DNA from: Butyrivibrio hungatei
GTDB lineage: Bacteria; Bacillota; Clostridia; Lachnospirales; Lachnospiraceae
Length of the DNA: 64,000 nt
Assembly: GCF_900101605.1 (NCBI RefSeq)
Contig: NZ_FMUR01000003.1
Coordinates: 1 to 64,000 of the forward strand
Reading direction: 5' to 3'
Shown here: one piece after another, positions 16,972-26,074 of the stretch
Position numbering within the stretch: the stretch's first letter is position 1
Layout of the letters: the number at the start of each line of letters is the position of its first letter
Notes under the pieces: model-generated
What the model saw: the letters and a program-made list of their open reading frames with translations, nothing else
The model's database searches: none
Told to the model about the DNA's origin: nothing
Made by a program: the position numbers and the translations under genes

Positions 16972-16999
16972 ATAATAGCATGATGTATTACTTTTGCAA
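16972..16999 (-). promoter_or_regulatory. Toxin-antitoxin promoter with operator
   Basis: On the minus strand TTGCAA (16994-16999), 16 bases and TATTAT (16972-16977) form a promoter. The inverted repeat TAATA...TATTA (16973-16990) covers the spacer and -10, a plausible binding site for the antitoxin or the toxin-antitoxin complex. Confidence 0.5.
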
Positions 17000-17021
17000 C
17001 ACATTGTTTTACATTTAATAA

Positions 17022-17062
17022 AAATGTCAGAGTTATTCATTTATAGAACGACTCTGACATTT
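17022..17062 (-). terminator. Terminator after the flippase gene
   Basis: Perfect 12-bp arms AAATGTCAGAGT (17022-17033) and ACTCTGACATTT (17051-17062) are followed on the minus strand by TTATTAAATG. It ends six bases from the stop of the flippase gene. Confidence 0.8.
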
Positions 17063-17067
17063 CTCTT

Positions 17068-18732
17068 TTATAATAATTTAATCTTCTCAAGCGCTCTGAC
17101 AAGACTTCTTCCCTTAGGGAACTTGAGTATATCCTCTCTTGCTGCGCCTCCGATTTTGATGAGCACCGCAAAGTAAACAAATATCGCGATCACTACAGCA
17201 ACACCTATTGATGCAAAGTAAGGAATACGGATATTAACAGATGCTGTCGCAGGTGCAATAAGCATATACATTCCCTTGTAAACGCCGTAAGCCACGACTC
17301 CCATCACTGCAGCCGCAATAAATGGCAAGACATAAGTCTTTTTCACATCTACCTTTGTATCCATATACTTCCTGATTGAGATATTATTAAGCACACACAT
17401 AAGAAGCGAATATACTATCGTTACGATGCAAAGTGCCTCGCCGGTCATATCTGTAAATACAAGAAGTGCAACAAGCAAAACAGCCTGAACAACAAGGGCT
17501 ACTGCAGCATTTACAACAGGCGCCTTAAGTCTTCCGGTTCCCTGAAGCACAGCATTGGACACTGTAGAAACACAATAGAAAATTACTGTTACCGCAAGAA
17601 GTGCAAGATAAAATGTAGCAATATCAACAGACATCTTCTGCGGGAACATTGCCCACATGATCGGATTTGCAAGTGCAAAAAGTCCCACTGCACATGGAAT
17701 CGCAATCATCATCATTACTCTCATAACTCCAGCTATGGTTTCTTCAGCACCTTTTTTATCCCCTTTTGCAAAAGCGGTAGATATCTCAGGAATCATCGCT
17801 GATGCGGCGGCAGCTGAAAAGGCAATCGGAATATTTGTTATAACCATCGCTTTTCTGATAAAGATTCCGTAATAGAACTTTATTCCGAAATCTCCTTTAT
17901 GTGCCATTCCACGTACATCTGAAAGCACACGACTAAATATTGTTGAATTAAGAAATCCCGAAAGATTATATATACAAGTACTTAGAATAAAAGGTGTGAC
18001 AACGGTGATTATAAGCTTAAATGCATCTGCATTAGTCATCTCCGAGCCTTTATCACTCTCAATCTTCTCATAGATTGACTTCTTGTTCGATAAGTAAACA
18101 ATGATCATGAATATAAGCGCAGTCAGCACTCCGGTTCCCGTACCAAGTGAGCTACCAACCGCTCCATAAACAGCTCTTTTACTCGGATCGGCATTTCCTG
18201 CAATTTTAGTAAGAACAATAGCGCCTCCAACACTTACGATAGCATTAAGTATCTGCTCAAGAAGCTGTGATACGGAAGTCGGAACCATCGTTCTGCGTGC
18301 CTGGAAATAACCTCTCAGAACACCAAGGAACCCAAAAAGGAAAACCGTAGGTGCAAAGAACCTAAGAACCATCGCAGAACCGGCATCATCGGCAAACACA
18401 TTTGCTCCCAAAAACAAAAGCAAGCTTCCTACTCCACCAACTATTGCAACATAATAAAGTGCACACTTAAATATCCTGTGTGCACTTTTATATTCATTAA
18501 GCGCCAACTTGCCCGCAATGATCTTTGATATAGCCGACGGGATACTAAAAGCAGATATCATAAGAACAATGGTATATGCCTGATAGGCAGTACCATAATA
18601 ACCGTTACCCTCATCACCGATTATATTCGCAAGAGGAATATTATAAATAAATCCGATTATTCTCGATATAACACCTGCAATCGCAAGTATACCGGCTTGT
18701 TTTAACAAACTCTTCTTTGAATCTTCACTCAT
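17068..18732 (-). CDS. MOP-superfamily lipid/polysaccharide flippase (SpoVB/MurJ-like)
   Basis: A 554-residue protein with about 14 membrane helices that starts KQAGILAIAGVISRIIGFIY, the recognisable opening of the Firmicutes SpoVB/MurJ-like group in the MATE/MOP superfamily. Such proteins flip undecaprenyl-linked peptidoglycan or polysaccharide precursors. The pattern YNIPLANIIGDEGNGYY is typical of the group. It lies nine bases downstream of glgA and so ends the cbiD-trpS-glgA run. Whether it serves peptidoglycan or an exopolysaccharide cannot be decided. Confidence 0.88.
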   Translation of the reverse strand: MSEDSKKSLLKQAGILAIAGVISRIIGFIYNIPLANIIGDEGNGYYGTAYQAYTIVLMISAFSIPSAISKIIAGKLALNEYKSAHRIFKCALYYVAIVGGVGSLLLFLGANVFADDAGSAMVLRFFAPTVFLFGFLGVLRGYFQARRTMVPTSVSQLLEQILNAIVSVGGAIVLTKIAGNADPSKRAVYGAVGSSLGTGTGVLTALIFMIIVYLSNKKSIYEKIESDKGSEMTNADAFKLIITVVTPFILSTCIYNLSGFLNSTIFSRVLSDVRGMAHKGDFGIKFYYGIFIRKAMVITNIPIAFSAAAASAMIPEISTAFAKGDKKGAEETIAGVMRVMMMIAIPCAVGLFALANPIMWAMFPQKMSVDIATFYLALLAVTVIFYCVSTVSNAVLQGTGRLKAPVVNAAVALVVQAVLLVALLVFTDMTGEALCIVTIVYSLLMCVLNNISIRKYMDTKVDVKKTYVLPFIAAAVMGVVAYGVYKGMYMLIAPATASVNIRIPYFASIGVAVVIAIFVYFAVLIKIGGAAREDILKFPKGRSLVRALEKIKLL

Positions 18733-18741
18733 AACTAAATA

Positions 18742-20187
18742 TTATGGCCTTAGCCAATCGTACATCTCCTGATATTTTTCTGCCGAAACCTTCCATGAGA
18801 AATCAACGGCCATCGCGCGGTCTATCATCTTATTCCACTCGCGCTTTCCGTCATAGAAAACACTCTCAGCCTCACGTATCGTGGCAAGCATCTCATGAGC
18901 ATTGTAATTAAGGAAACCAAATCCCGTTCCCGTGCCTTCAAACTTATTGTAAGGCTCAACCGTATCAATAAGTCCGCCTGTCTGTCTTACAATGGGAATA
19001 GTTCCGTATCTGAGAGCCATGAGCTGCGAAAGTCCGCAAGGCTCAAAAAGCGACGGCATAAGGAACGCGTCACAAGCCGCATATATCTTGTGAGACATCG
19101 GCTCCGAATAGTAAATATTTGCAGAAACCTTGTCATCATACTTCCAGTCAAAATGACGGAATGAATTCTCGTACTGCTCATCTCCCGTTCCGAGAACAAC
19201 AAGCTCAACCGCATCCTGACAAAGTTCATCGAGAACACAGTTAATAAGATCAAAGCCCTTCTGGTCGGTAAGTCTTGAAACAATACCGATCATCATGCAC
19301 TTCTCATCCACCTTAAGTCCGAGCTCTTTTTGAAGCTCTTTCTTATTCTTGTACTTCTCTTTACGGAAATTTATCGAATTATATCTGTATGGAATAAATT
19401 CATCGGTCTCGGGATTGAATTCATCATAATCTATTCCGTTTACAATACCGCGAAGATCGCCTGCGCGCGCCCTTAAAAGCCCGTCGAGACTTTCTCCGTA
19501 GAACTCGGTCTTGATTTCTTCAGCATAGGCATTACTAACCGTTGTGATCGCATCGGAATATACAATACCGCCCTTAAGAAGATCGGCATCTTTAAAGAGT
19601 CCCAGTTTGTCGGGAGTAAAATAGTAATCGGGAAGTCCCGTGATATCACGAACCGTCTTAATGTCCCATTTACCCTGGAACTTAAGATTATGGATAGTCA
19701 TGATAGCCTTGATTCCTCTGTAAAATTCACTTCCCTGGAATCTCTCTTTAAGATATACGGGAACAAGCCCCGTCTGCCAGTCATGGCAATGAATAATATC
19801 CGGTCTGAAATCAATGACCGGAAGGATTGAGAGCGCAGCCTTCGAAAAGAAAGCATACTTCTCAATCTCAAAAACAGTGTCGTCACTGTAAGGTTTCATT
19901 CCGTTAAAATAAAACTCATTGTCGACAAAATAATATTTTATCCCATCAACTTCTGACCTGAATATGCCCACATACTCATTCTTCCAATGGAAATCCATAT
20001 AGAAGTTGGAAACATATTCCATCCTATCCTTCATCTGCTGGCTTATACACTTATAGAGCGGTAAAATAACGCGAACATCAAAGTATCGCCTGTCGATATT
20101 TTTGGGCAAAGAGCCAACAACATCGGCAAGTCCACCGGTCTTGATAAAAGGTACTCCTTCAGATGCAATAAACAGGATATTTTTCAT
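18742..20187 (-). CDS. glgA: Glycogen synthase (ADP-glucose-dependent)
   Basis: GlgA transfers glucose from ADP-glucose to growing glycogen (GT5). The ADP-glucose site is KTGGLADVVGSLPK, the middle has MTIHNLKFQG and VNGIDYDEFNP, and the C-terminal domain has VSRLTDQKGFDL and LFEPCGLSQLMALRYGTIP with the catalytic EPCG region. The 481 residues are full length. Its ATG shares TGATG with the trpS stop, so translation is coupled. Other glycogen genes (glgC, glgD, glgB) are not nearby. Confidence 0.94.
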   Translation of the reverse strand: MKNILFIASEGVPFIKTGGLADVVGSLPKNIDRRYFDVRVILPLYKCISQQMKDRMEYVSNFYMDFHWKNEYVGIFRSEVDGIKYYFVDNEFYFNGMKPYSDDTVFEIEKYAFFSKAALSILPVIDFRPDIIHCHDWQTGLVPVYLKERFQGSEFYRGIKAIMTIHNLKFQGKWDIKTVRDITGLPDYYFTPDKLGLFKDADLLKGGIVYSDAITTVSNAYAEEIKTEFYGESLDGLLRARAGDLRGIVNGIDYDEFNPETDEFIPYRYNSINFRKEKYKNKKELQKELGLKVDEKCMMIGIVSRLTDQKGFDLINCVLDELCQDAVELVVLGTGDEQYENSFRHFDWKYDDKVSANIYYSEPMSHKIYAACDAFLMPSLFEPCGLSQLMALRYGTIPIVRQTGGLIDTVEPYNKFEGTGTGFGFLNYNAHEMLATIREAESVFYDGKREWNKMIDRAMAVDFSWKVSAEKYQEMYDWLRP

Positions 20188-21281
20188 CAGTCACCAATCT
20201 CCTCATACTTTGCAGATTGCATTGCAATAAGTTCTTTATCATCAAAATAATTGATTCTCATTGCGCTCTTTACGTCCTCAAGAGTCTTGGCAGCAGTCTC
20301 TTTTGCAACCTCACTGCCCTTTCTGAGAACATCATAAACATAAGGGATATCCTTCTGGAATTCTTTTCTCCTGTTGCGAATGGGCTCGAGCTCAGTCTGA
20401 AGAACATTGTTGAGGAACTTCTTAACCTTAACGTCGCCAAGTCCGCCTCTTGAATAGTGATCCTTGAGTTCCCGGAGATTATTGTACTCAGGAAGGAACT
20501 CTGCAAAATGCTCATCCTTGGCAAATGCATCAAGATAGATAAATACAGGATTTCCTTCAACCTGTCCGGGATCTTCAACTCTTAAGTGATTGGGATCCGT
20601 AAACATGCTCATGACCTTTTTCTTGATAGAATCGGGCTCTTCCGACAGATAGATGCAGTTTCCGAGTGATTTACTCATCTTTGCCTTTCCGTCAATTCCG
20701 GGAAGACGCAGACATGCTGCATTATCGGGCAAAAGAATCTCAGGCTCAACCAAAGCTTCTCCGTATGTAGAATTAAATTTTCTGACGATTTCTTTGCACT
20801 GCTCGATCATAGGCTCCTGGTCTTCACCAACAGGAACGACAGTTGCCTTGAACGCAGTAATATCGGCAGCCTGGCTGATAGGATATGTAAAGAATCCAAC
20901 CGGTATGCTTGTTCCGAAATTCCTCATCTGAAGTTCGGTCTTAACCGTAGGATTTCTCTGAAGTCTTGATACGGTAACAAGGTTCATATAATAAAATGAA
21001 AGCTCTGTAAGCTCCGGTATCTGCGACTGAATGAAAAGATTCGACTTCGCGGGATCAAGTCCCACCGCAAGATAATCCAGCGCAACTTCTATAATATTCT
21101 GACGTACTTTTTCCGGATTGTCAGCGTTATCCGTAAGTGCCTGAGCATCCGCAATCATAATAAAAATCTTGTCAAATTCGCCGGAGTTCTGAAGTTCAAC
21201 TCTTCTTCTAAGTGACCCCACATAGTGTCCTACGTGAAGCTTTCCTGTCGGTCTGTCTCCGGTCAAAATAATCTTGCTCAT
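20187..21281 (-). CDS. trpS: Tryptophanyl-tRNA synthetase
   Basis: A class I synthetase charging tRNA-Trp. The signature motifs are HVGH (residues 16-19) and KMSKS (201-205). The start [20 protein letters not shown] and [10 protein letters not shown] are typical of bacterial TrpS. The 364 residues are slightly longer than the usual 330-340. Only 52 bp separate it from cbiD, and no T-box leader is seen. It overlaps glgA by one base. Confidence 0.95.
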   Translation of the reverse strand: MSKIILTGDRPTGKLHVGHYVGSLRRRVELQNSGEFDKIFIMIADAQALTDNADNPEKVRQNIIEVALDYLAVGLDPAKSNLFIQSQIPELTELSFYYMNLVTVSRLQRNPTVKTELQMRNFGTSIPVGFFTYPISQAADITAFKATVVPVGEDQEPMIEQCKEIVRKFNSTYGEALVEPEILLPDNAACLRLPGIDGKAKMSKSLGNCIYLSEEPDSIKKKVMSMFTDPNHLRVEDPGQVEGNPVFIYLDAFAKDEHFAEFLPEYNNLRELKDHYSRGGLGDVKVKKFLNNVLQTELEPIRNRRKEFQKDIPYVYDVLRKGSEVAKETAAKTLEDVKSAMRINYFDDKELIAMQSAKYEEIGD

Positions 21282-21333
21282 CAGTGTATTTCTCCTAAAC
21301 CTCTAATTATTTTTGGATAAAAAATATGATACT

Positions 21334-22536
21334 CTATTTTAACTTAAGTGACAATGCATATTGTTCCTGCGAAACCTTAATAAGAACATTCCTTGTGTCC
21401 ACCGTTGCACCGAGAAGTCCGAATTCTTCAGAGAAAAGAGCCACTCCGAATTTAAGTCTTCCGTTGCAGCGTCTTGCGACAGCTTCGTTTATCTTGCCCA
21501 TAATGCTTGCCATTACTCTGTCTCTGAGGCCCCAGTTATTAAGAAGCGCAAGTATCTCATCACATGTGATACATCCCATGACTGTCCTTACCTGACTCGA
21601 TGTACCTCCGACAATCGCCGTATGTGCGGCAAAAATCTCTCTTCTTCCGTCAGATGCGTAAGAATTGGTATTCATGATACCTGCCGCCATTTTTACAAGC
21701 TTTCCGACATTTCCGACAAGAAGGAGATTCTCAACTCCCGCATCGCATGCCGCATCTATTGCACTTCCCGGAAAATTGAAACAATTTACCGCTGTCTTTA
21801 ATGATAAGTGTATTCCTTCATATATCTTGTCCGCGCAATAATCTCCGGGAGAAACAAGAATACTCTTTACTCCCAACTCGATCTGCTCACGGATCTGATT
21901 CTCGATGGAACCTGCAATATCCCTTTGGTGAACGTCCGATATGGTACCATAGTTTCCCATGATCCCTATACCGCCCATAAATGCGCTAAGTGCATTACTT
22001 TGCTTTGCAGCGATCATAATTCCTTCGGGACAACTTACTTTTATCAAAAGAGGCTGTGCTCCATCCGAAATTTCGCACACACCCGCAACCGCGTCAAAAA
22101 TAAGCTTTCTAGCGTCTTTTTCGATATTTGCCTGACCTTTTCTTGTAGGAGGCGCATCGACAGCCGCTATTCCGATTCCCTCTCCGGCATAAAGGAAAAG
22201 ATTGCCGTATCTGACATCCATATATGCCCTGCTGTCAACCTTTCTGAAATCGGTCACTCTCGAAACACTTACGTGTATATCGGCTTTATCTCTTATATCA
22301 GGTGCCATTCCGCCTTCCATTACCGCATAGAAATGTGCCTCATCGCGTGAACATTTCTCGGCATCCTTATAAACCGAAATGGTTCTGGTATTTCCTTCAT
22401 GCTGTATCGTTACATATTCATAGTCAAATTTAAACAAAAGACTCGCCGCCGCTGCTCTTGCTGCCGCCGCTGCGCAATCCCCCGTTGTCAACGGACTAAT
22501 TATAAGTCCCGAATCTCTTGCATCAAATCTGTCCAT
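21334..22536 (-). CDS. cbiD: Cobalt-precorrin-5B C1-methyltransferase
   Basis: CbiD methylates C1 of cobalt-precorrin-5B in the anaerobic B12 pathway. The opening LTTGDCAAAAARAAAAS matches the CbiD TTG(T/S)CAAAA motif, GGIGIMGNYG and VSPGDYC follow, and VGNVGKLVKMAAGIMNTNS is the most diagnostic stretch. The start is ATG 22536, with AGGAAGG five bases upstream. It stands apart from any other cobalamin gene, next to trpS and glgA, and no cobalamin riboswitch was found upstream. The rest of the pathway must lie elsewhere or be absent. Confidence 0.9.
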   Translation of the reverse strand: MDRFDARDSGLIISPLTTGDCAAAAARAAAASLLFKFDYEYVTIQHEGNTRTISVYKDAEKCSRDEAHFYAVMEGGMAPDIRDKADIHVSVSRVTDFRKVDSRAYMDVRYGNLFLYAGEGIGIAAVDAPPTRKGQANIEKDARKLIFDAVAGVCEISDGAQPLLIKVSCPEGIMIAAKQSNALSAFMGGIGIMGNYGTISDVHQRDIAGSIENQIREQIELGVKSILVSPGDYCADKIYEGIHLSLKTAVNCFNFPGSAIDAACDAGVENLLLVGNVGKLVKMAAGIMNTNSYASDGRREIFAAHTAIVGGTSSQVRTVMGCITCDEILALLNNWGLRDRVMASIMGKINEAVARRCNGRLKFGVALFSEEFGLLGATVDTRNVLIKVSQEQYALSLKLK

Positions 22537-22807
22537 ACACACCTTCCTCATAAAAAACTCTTAATCATTATTAATTATACATTATTTCGCTATGTCATAA
22601 AGCAAATAATAATATACAATATTACGTATATTAATTATTTATTATTTCGACTTTATTTATTTTAAATTTATAATTTGTCCATAATTTGTCCAAATTTAGA
22701 ATTTACTATATATACTATCAGAAGAATAACTTCTGACTCCCCCAACAAAACTTTTTTCATACCGGGTCAGTCGGCTCCCCACCGGTTGACCCCTCCTCCC
22801 AAAAATA
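22537..22807. other. Gene-free AT-rich region upstream of cbiD
   Basis: No coding potential is seen. A TATAAT facing cbiD lies at 22574-22579 without a clear -35. Two inverted repeats occur: TCAGAAG/CTTCTGA (22718-22736) and an imperfect GC-rich one, GGGTCAGTCGG/CCGGTTGACCC (22764-22792), which may be a second terminator for the 22854 gene. AATTTGTCC is directly repeated near 22672-22691. Confidence 0.5.
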
Positions 22808-22828
22808 AACCACCTTTTAAAGGTGGTT
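22808..22828 (-). terminator. Terminator after the 94-residue gene
   Basis: AACCACCTTT and AAAGGTGGTT form a 10-bp stem with a one-base centre, followed on the minus strand by TATTTTTGG. It begins 25 bases beyond the stop at 22854. Confidence 0.8.
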
Positions 22829-22853
22829 TTTCTTATTTCTGTAGAGTTGCATC

Positions 22854-23138
22854 TTATGCCGTCATTTCTTTCTTTTCTTCCGCTTCGGCATTTTCCTGTG
22901 TGAGCTGGTCGCTCTTTCTGGGGCCTCTGACACCGAAACTTCCGTTGTATCTAAGATCTTTAAGAAGTTTCTTGATACTCTTAAGTTCCTTCTCGATATC
23001 ATTGGCACTGTTACAGATAACTGTGGGAACACCGCTGGCACTGAATTCCGTTCTGTATCCGGCATCTTTAAGTGCCTTAAATGCCTTGAGCTTATCTGTT
23101 GTACCTATCTGTTCAGGTTGCTTATCTCTAATAGCCAT
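22854..23138 (-). CDS. Small conserved-looking protein of unknown function
   Basis: This 94-residue soluble protein starts MAIRDKQPEQIGTTDKLKAF. It has a helical middle (NDIEKELKSIKKLLKDLRYN), a GSFGVRGPRK turn and an acidic Glu-rich tail. I do not recognise a family. It has its own terminator and sits 87 bp downstream of the cysteine peptidase gene. The clean start, terminator and composition support a real gene. Confidence 0.6.
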   Translation of the reverse strand: MAIRDKQPEQIGTTDKLKAFKALKDAGYRTEFSASGVPTVICNSANDIEKELKSIKKLLKDLRYNGSFGVRGPRKSDQLTQENAEAEEKKEMTA

Positions 23139-23225
23139 ATATATTGTGCCTTTCTAATTCTTTTAACACAATATACCATATTCCTCCGCTATTTTCAAAA
23201 AATACGTTATTGCAAAACTACGCAA

Positions 23226-25064
23226 TTACCTATTCTTTGTATATGCTTTAATAAAGAAGTCTTTATCCTTCTGGCAGTTAAGCGCCTTTCCGTCGTCGGA
23301 AATGTAGTAGCTCTTTCCGCTTGCAGCGTTGCTGTTGTGGATATTTCCCGTAAGATTGTTCCACTCGTCATAGTTCTTTTCATAAGTAACATCTCCCGCG
23401 GTCTCAAACGCAAGCTTTCCGGGAGTATGAGGCTTTATAAGAATAAAGAAATTGTCACCGGCTTTAAGATCTATCTTTTCATCAAGATCGTAAGTGTGAA
23501 AACCTCCGCTTACAGAAGAAATCTTCTGTGTAAGAACAGGCTTTCCGAGGTCCTTAAGGCTAAGCTCTCCGTCGCCTTCGACAGGATTAAGGAAAATGCT
23601 GACTTCATACTGTCTGTATGCATCAAGGCTCATAAGTCCGATGGCATCAAGCTCTTCATCGCCGATTGAAGTATACAATACTCCGTACGGATTTGAAGAA
23701 TCTGTATAAGCTGTGACAGTATTTTTTGTATCTTCAAGCGCGCTTATCTCATTTGTGATAAATCCGCCGACCTGATAGTTGTTGTCGTAATATCGTTCAT
23801 CGTTTTTGGCTTTAACACTGTAAGCAGCCGCATTACTTACCGCAGCGGTCTCATCATAATATGAAAGATAAAAGAATCCGTCGGATCCCGTCTTATCTCC
23901 CCAGCTGTTCTTACAGAGCCATGCCCCGTCGCCTTCGGGCTTTGCGGAAAAGTTGGATGCACTGTAATCATCATCCCATCCTATTATAAGTACTTCGTGA
24001 TTTGCCGTGGGAGGAAGCTCTCCTCCAAAATGAGAATAAAGATTTCCGTGATTCTTGTTCCAGAAACCTTCATCGGAATTAACTCCAATGGTAGCTCCAG
24101 CGTGTTCCATCACCATCTGCTTGATAAGCGCGTTGTTATCATAGCTTCCGCGCACCTGATCGACGTCCTGAACATGAAACTCGGACGCATATGCTTCAGA
24201 CGGCTTATCTGTATTGTCATTAAAGATATATTTGCTTCCGTAAATGCTCTTAAAAGAGTCCGTTCCTTTATCAAAAACAGGTCCCTTCCATGATGTAAGA
24301 AGGCTTATGCAGTAGTTCGTAACTCCGCCCATAGCGATATAACCCGTGTCATTATCTACAACCCAGGCGCCATCTTCATTCTCACTGTTTACAAGTTCTC
24401 TGTAATCTTCATCGATATTTCCGCCGTAAGAACCTACAGCTTTGTGAACGTTGTAATATGCGATATGTTTCTCTGAAAGATCAAGTTCAGACGATCTGTA
24501 TTCGGGATAATGCTTTAAGATATCGGTCTCCATTGCACCTGCAGAAGCAAAAGCCCAGCAAAGATACGAATATCCCTGATCTCTTACTCCCGTTACAAAA
24601 GACTTTCCGTCTACATTTCTGGAATCATACTTTGCAGGAATCTCGCTAAGTTTGGTTTCATCTATATCTCCGGGAAAAGAAGCAGCATCTGTAGGCACAA
24701 CATTTTTGTACTCCGCATCATTATAGAAAGCATCGCGGTCGCCCGCATCTATAACAACAGCCTCTGAGATTGTCATTGTTCGAACTTCATCGACACTGTC
24801 CGAAACAGGGCTGTTTGAAACATCACCTACAAGTGTTTCCGCAGGTTTTTGCTTGGCATCGGGTCCTTTCGTACTTCCAAGCTCAGCATCCGGATCTCCG
24901 CCAACAAGAAGAAGGTCTTCATCTCCCCCGCCCGAAACAGCCGCACCGTCTCTTCTTGAAGAATTTTCCGCCTTTGGTGCTTCCTTCTTACCACAAGCAA
25001 CACCCGATAATGCAACAACAACTACCGATATGACTACCGCAAATGCGATTTTTTTATTTTTCAC
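23226..25064 (-). CDS. C1 (papain-like) cysteine peptidase lipoprotein with C-terminal lectin-like domain
   Basis: The protein has a signal/lipoprotein-like N-terminus (hydrophobic helix ending ALSGVACGKK), an acidic disordered stretch, then a papain-like domain: GYSYLCWAFASAGAMETD (catalytic Cys), NHEVLIIGWDDDY (His) and CKNSWGDKTG (Asn). The last about 170 residues (VGGFITNEISALED onward) match the lectin-like domain often attached to C1 peptidases of Clostridia. It is probably anchored outside the membrane. The frame reaches a TTG at 25079, but GTG at 25064, with GAGG upstream, gives a standard signal peptide. It follows the peptidase-like gene at 25098-25730 by about 30 bp. Confidence 0.87.
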   Translation of the reverse strand: MKNKKIAFAVVISVVVVALSGVACGKKEAPKAENSSRRDGAAVSGGGDEDLLLVGGDPDAELGSTKGPDAKQKPAETLVGDVSNSPVSDSVDEVRTMTISEAVVIDAGDRDAFYNDAEYKNVVPTDAASFPGDIDETKLSEIPAKYDSRNVDGKSFVTGVRDQGYSYLCWAFASAGAMETDILKHYPEYRSSELDLSEKHIAYYNVHKAVGSYGGNIDEDYRELVNSENEDGAWVVDNDTGYIAMGGVTNYCISLLTSWKGPVFDKGTDSFKSIYGSKYIFNDNTDKPSEAYASEFHVQDVDQVRGSYDNNALIKQMVMEHAGATIGVNSDEGFWNKNHGNLYSHFGGELPPTANHEVLIIGWDDDYSASNFSAKPEGDGAWLCKNSWGDKTGSDGFFYLSYYDETAAVSNAAAYSVKAKNDERYYDNNYQVGGFITNEISALEDTKNTVTAYTDSSNPYGVLYTSIGDEELDAIGLMSLDAYRQYEVSIFLNPVEGDGELSLKDLGKPVLTQKISSVSGGFHTYDLDEKIDLKAGDNFFILIKPHTPGKLAFETAGDVTYEKNYDEWNNLTGNIHNSNAASGKSYYISDDGKALNCQKDKDFFIKAYTKNR

Positions 25065-25097
25065 TTCTTTAAACCTCAACTTCTAAAAAAACTTCTA

Positions 25098-25730
25098 TTA
25101 AAAAACTTCTATTGTATTAAACGATCCGAATATTGATTGCCTTATATCTCTTGCGAACGCTTTGTAATCAATATAGTGATATCCGCTCTTCCATCCGTCT
25201 ATCACACGGATCATGGGATATATCTTTTCCCCTACCTGCCAGATACAGTATCCGGAGACAACTACCGTATGGTCTTTGTAAAAGCCTCTTGCGATATTCA
25301 TTATCACGGGCCTTCCCGCACAGATTTCTTTTACAACCTGCTTTTCAAAGCTCCATATATAAATGCCTCTGCACTTTGTCTTCACGCCGTATTTCGCAAA
25401 CGCCTCTCTCGCAATCCCCGAGATAAAAAACGGTAATGTTCCTATCTTATCAGTGTATCCGTAACTTTCAGCTATTTCTTCTACATCCTTATATATATGC
25501 CTTATATCTTCGGGAACAGATTCAATCTTATTTCTTCGCCTGTAATAATCTATGACTCTTGTAACGGCAACCACCGAACAGTTCCTTGTCTTTCGTCCGC
25601 TTATGGTTTCCATTGATTTCGTATCCATTGCAACAGGCGGGCCTTGGCGTATCATCCTGCCTCTGTCGCCGTATTGTTCCAGAAGATATTGGGGAATATC
25701 ATTTATTCCTCCATATGGTTTCTTCTTCAT
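25098..25730 (-). CDS. C39-like cysteine peptidase domain protein (putative)
   Basis: The 210-residue protein contains RNCSVVAVTRVIDYYRR, resembling the Cys-containing helix of papain/C39-like folds. DHTVVVSGY supplies a candidate His, and VIDGWKSGYHYIDY a candidate Asp. This arrangement of Cys, His and Asp in order fits a C39-like peptidase. No signal peptide or membrane helix is seen, so it is likely cytoplasmic. It is the first gene of a two-gene unit with the secreted C1 peptidase. A link between them, such as maturation or immunity, is inference only. Confidence 0.6.
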   Translation of the reverse strand: MKKKPYGGINDIPQYLLEQYGDRGRMIRQGPPVAMDTKSMETISGRKTRNCSVVAVTRVIDYYRRRNKIESVPEDIRHIYKDVEEIAESYGYTDKIGTLPFFISGIAREAFAKYGVKTKCRGIYIWSFEKQVVKEICAGRPVIMNIARGFYKDHTVVVSGYCIWQVGEKIYPMIRVIDGWKSGYHYIDYKAFARDIRQSIFGSFNTIEVF

Positions 25731-26074
25731 GTGTATCGTATGTCACCTTTTAAAAAACTAATACATATTTGACTGTATCTTATAAATATACATAATTTTA
25801 TAAACTAAAACAACGATAAAAAACAAGTTTATAACATATTTATATCTTATTAAAAAAAATATTTTTTTAATTGTGACAGATAGCATCAAATACGCCTCAA
25901 TCCCAGATAAAACCTGAAATTGGAGTTTTTAGCTTAACGACGGGCAAAAAAGAATTTGTGATAAAATTGTGTTTTTTTTGCGAACTTTATGTTTTTTTGT
26001 CAATTTGTATGTATAATTAATTAAACTTACTTGTACTACATAATAACGCAAAAGGGAGCGAGGAAAATAACTTT
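25731..26074. other. AT-rich divergent intergenic region
   Basis: This 344-bp stretch separates two divergent genes and holds no open frame I can support. It is very AT-rich, with T runs. A TATAAT-like hexamer occurs near 26013, but no pair of boxes with normal spacing was convincing. No c-di-GMP riboswitch consensus was recognised upstream of the phosphodiesterase gene. Confidence 0.5.

Noticed and set aside
21282..21333. Possible T-box leader before trpS
   Set aside because: Only 52 bp separate cbiD and trpS, too short for a T-box.
22537..22853. Possible cobalamin riboswitch before cbiD
   Set aside because: The region is AT-rich and lacks the B12-box and the expected multi-stem structure.
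25731..26074. Possible c-di-GMP riboswitch before the EAL gene
   Set aside because: No GEMM-like conserved core was recognised.
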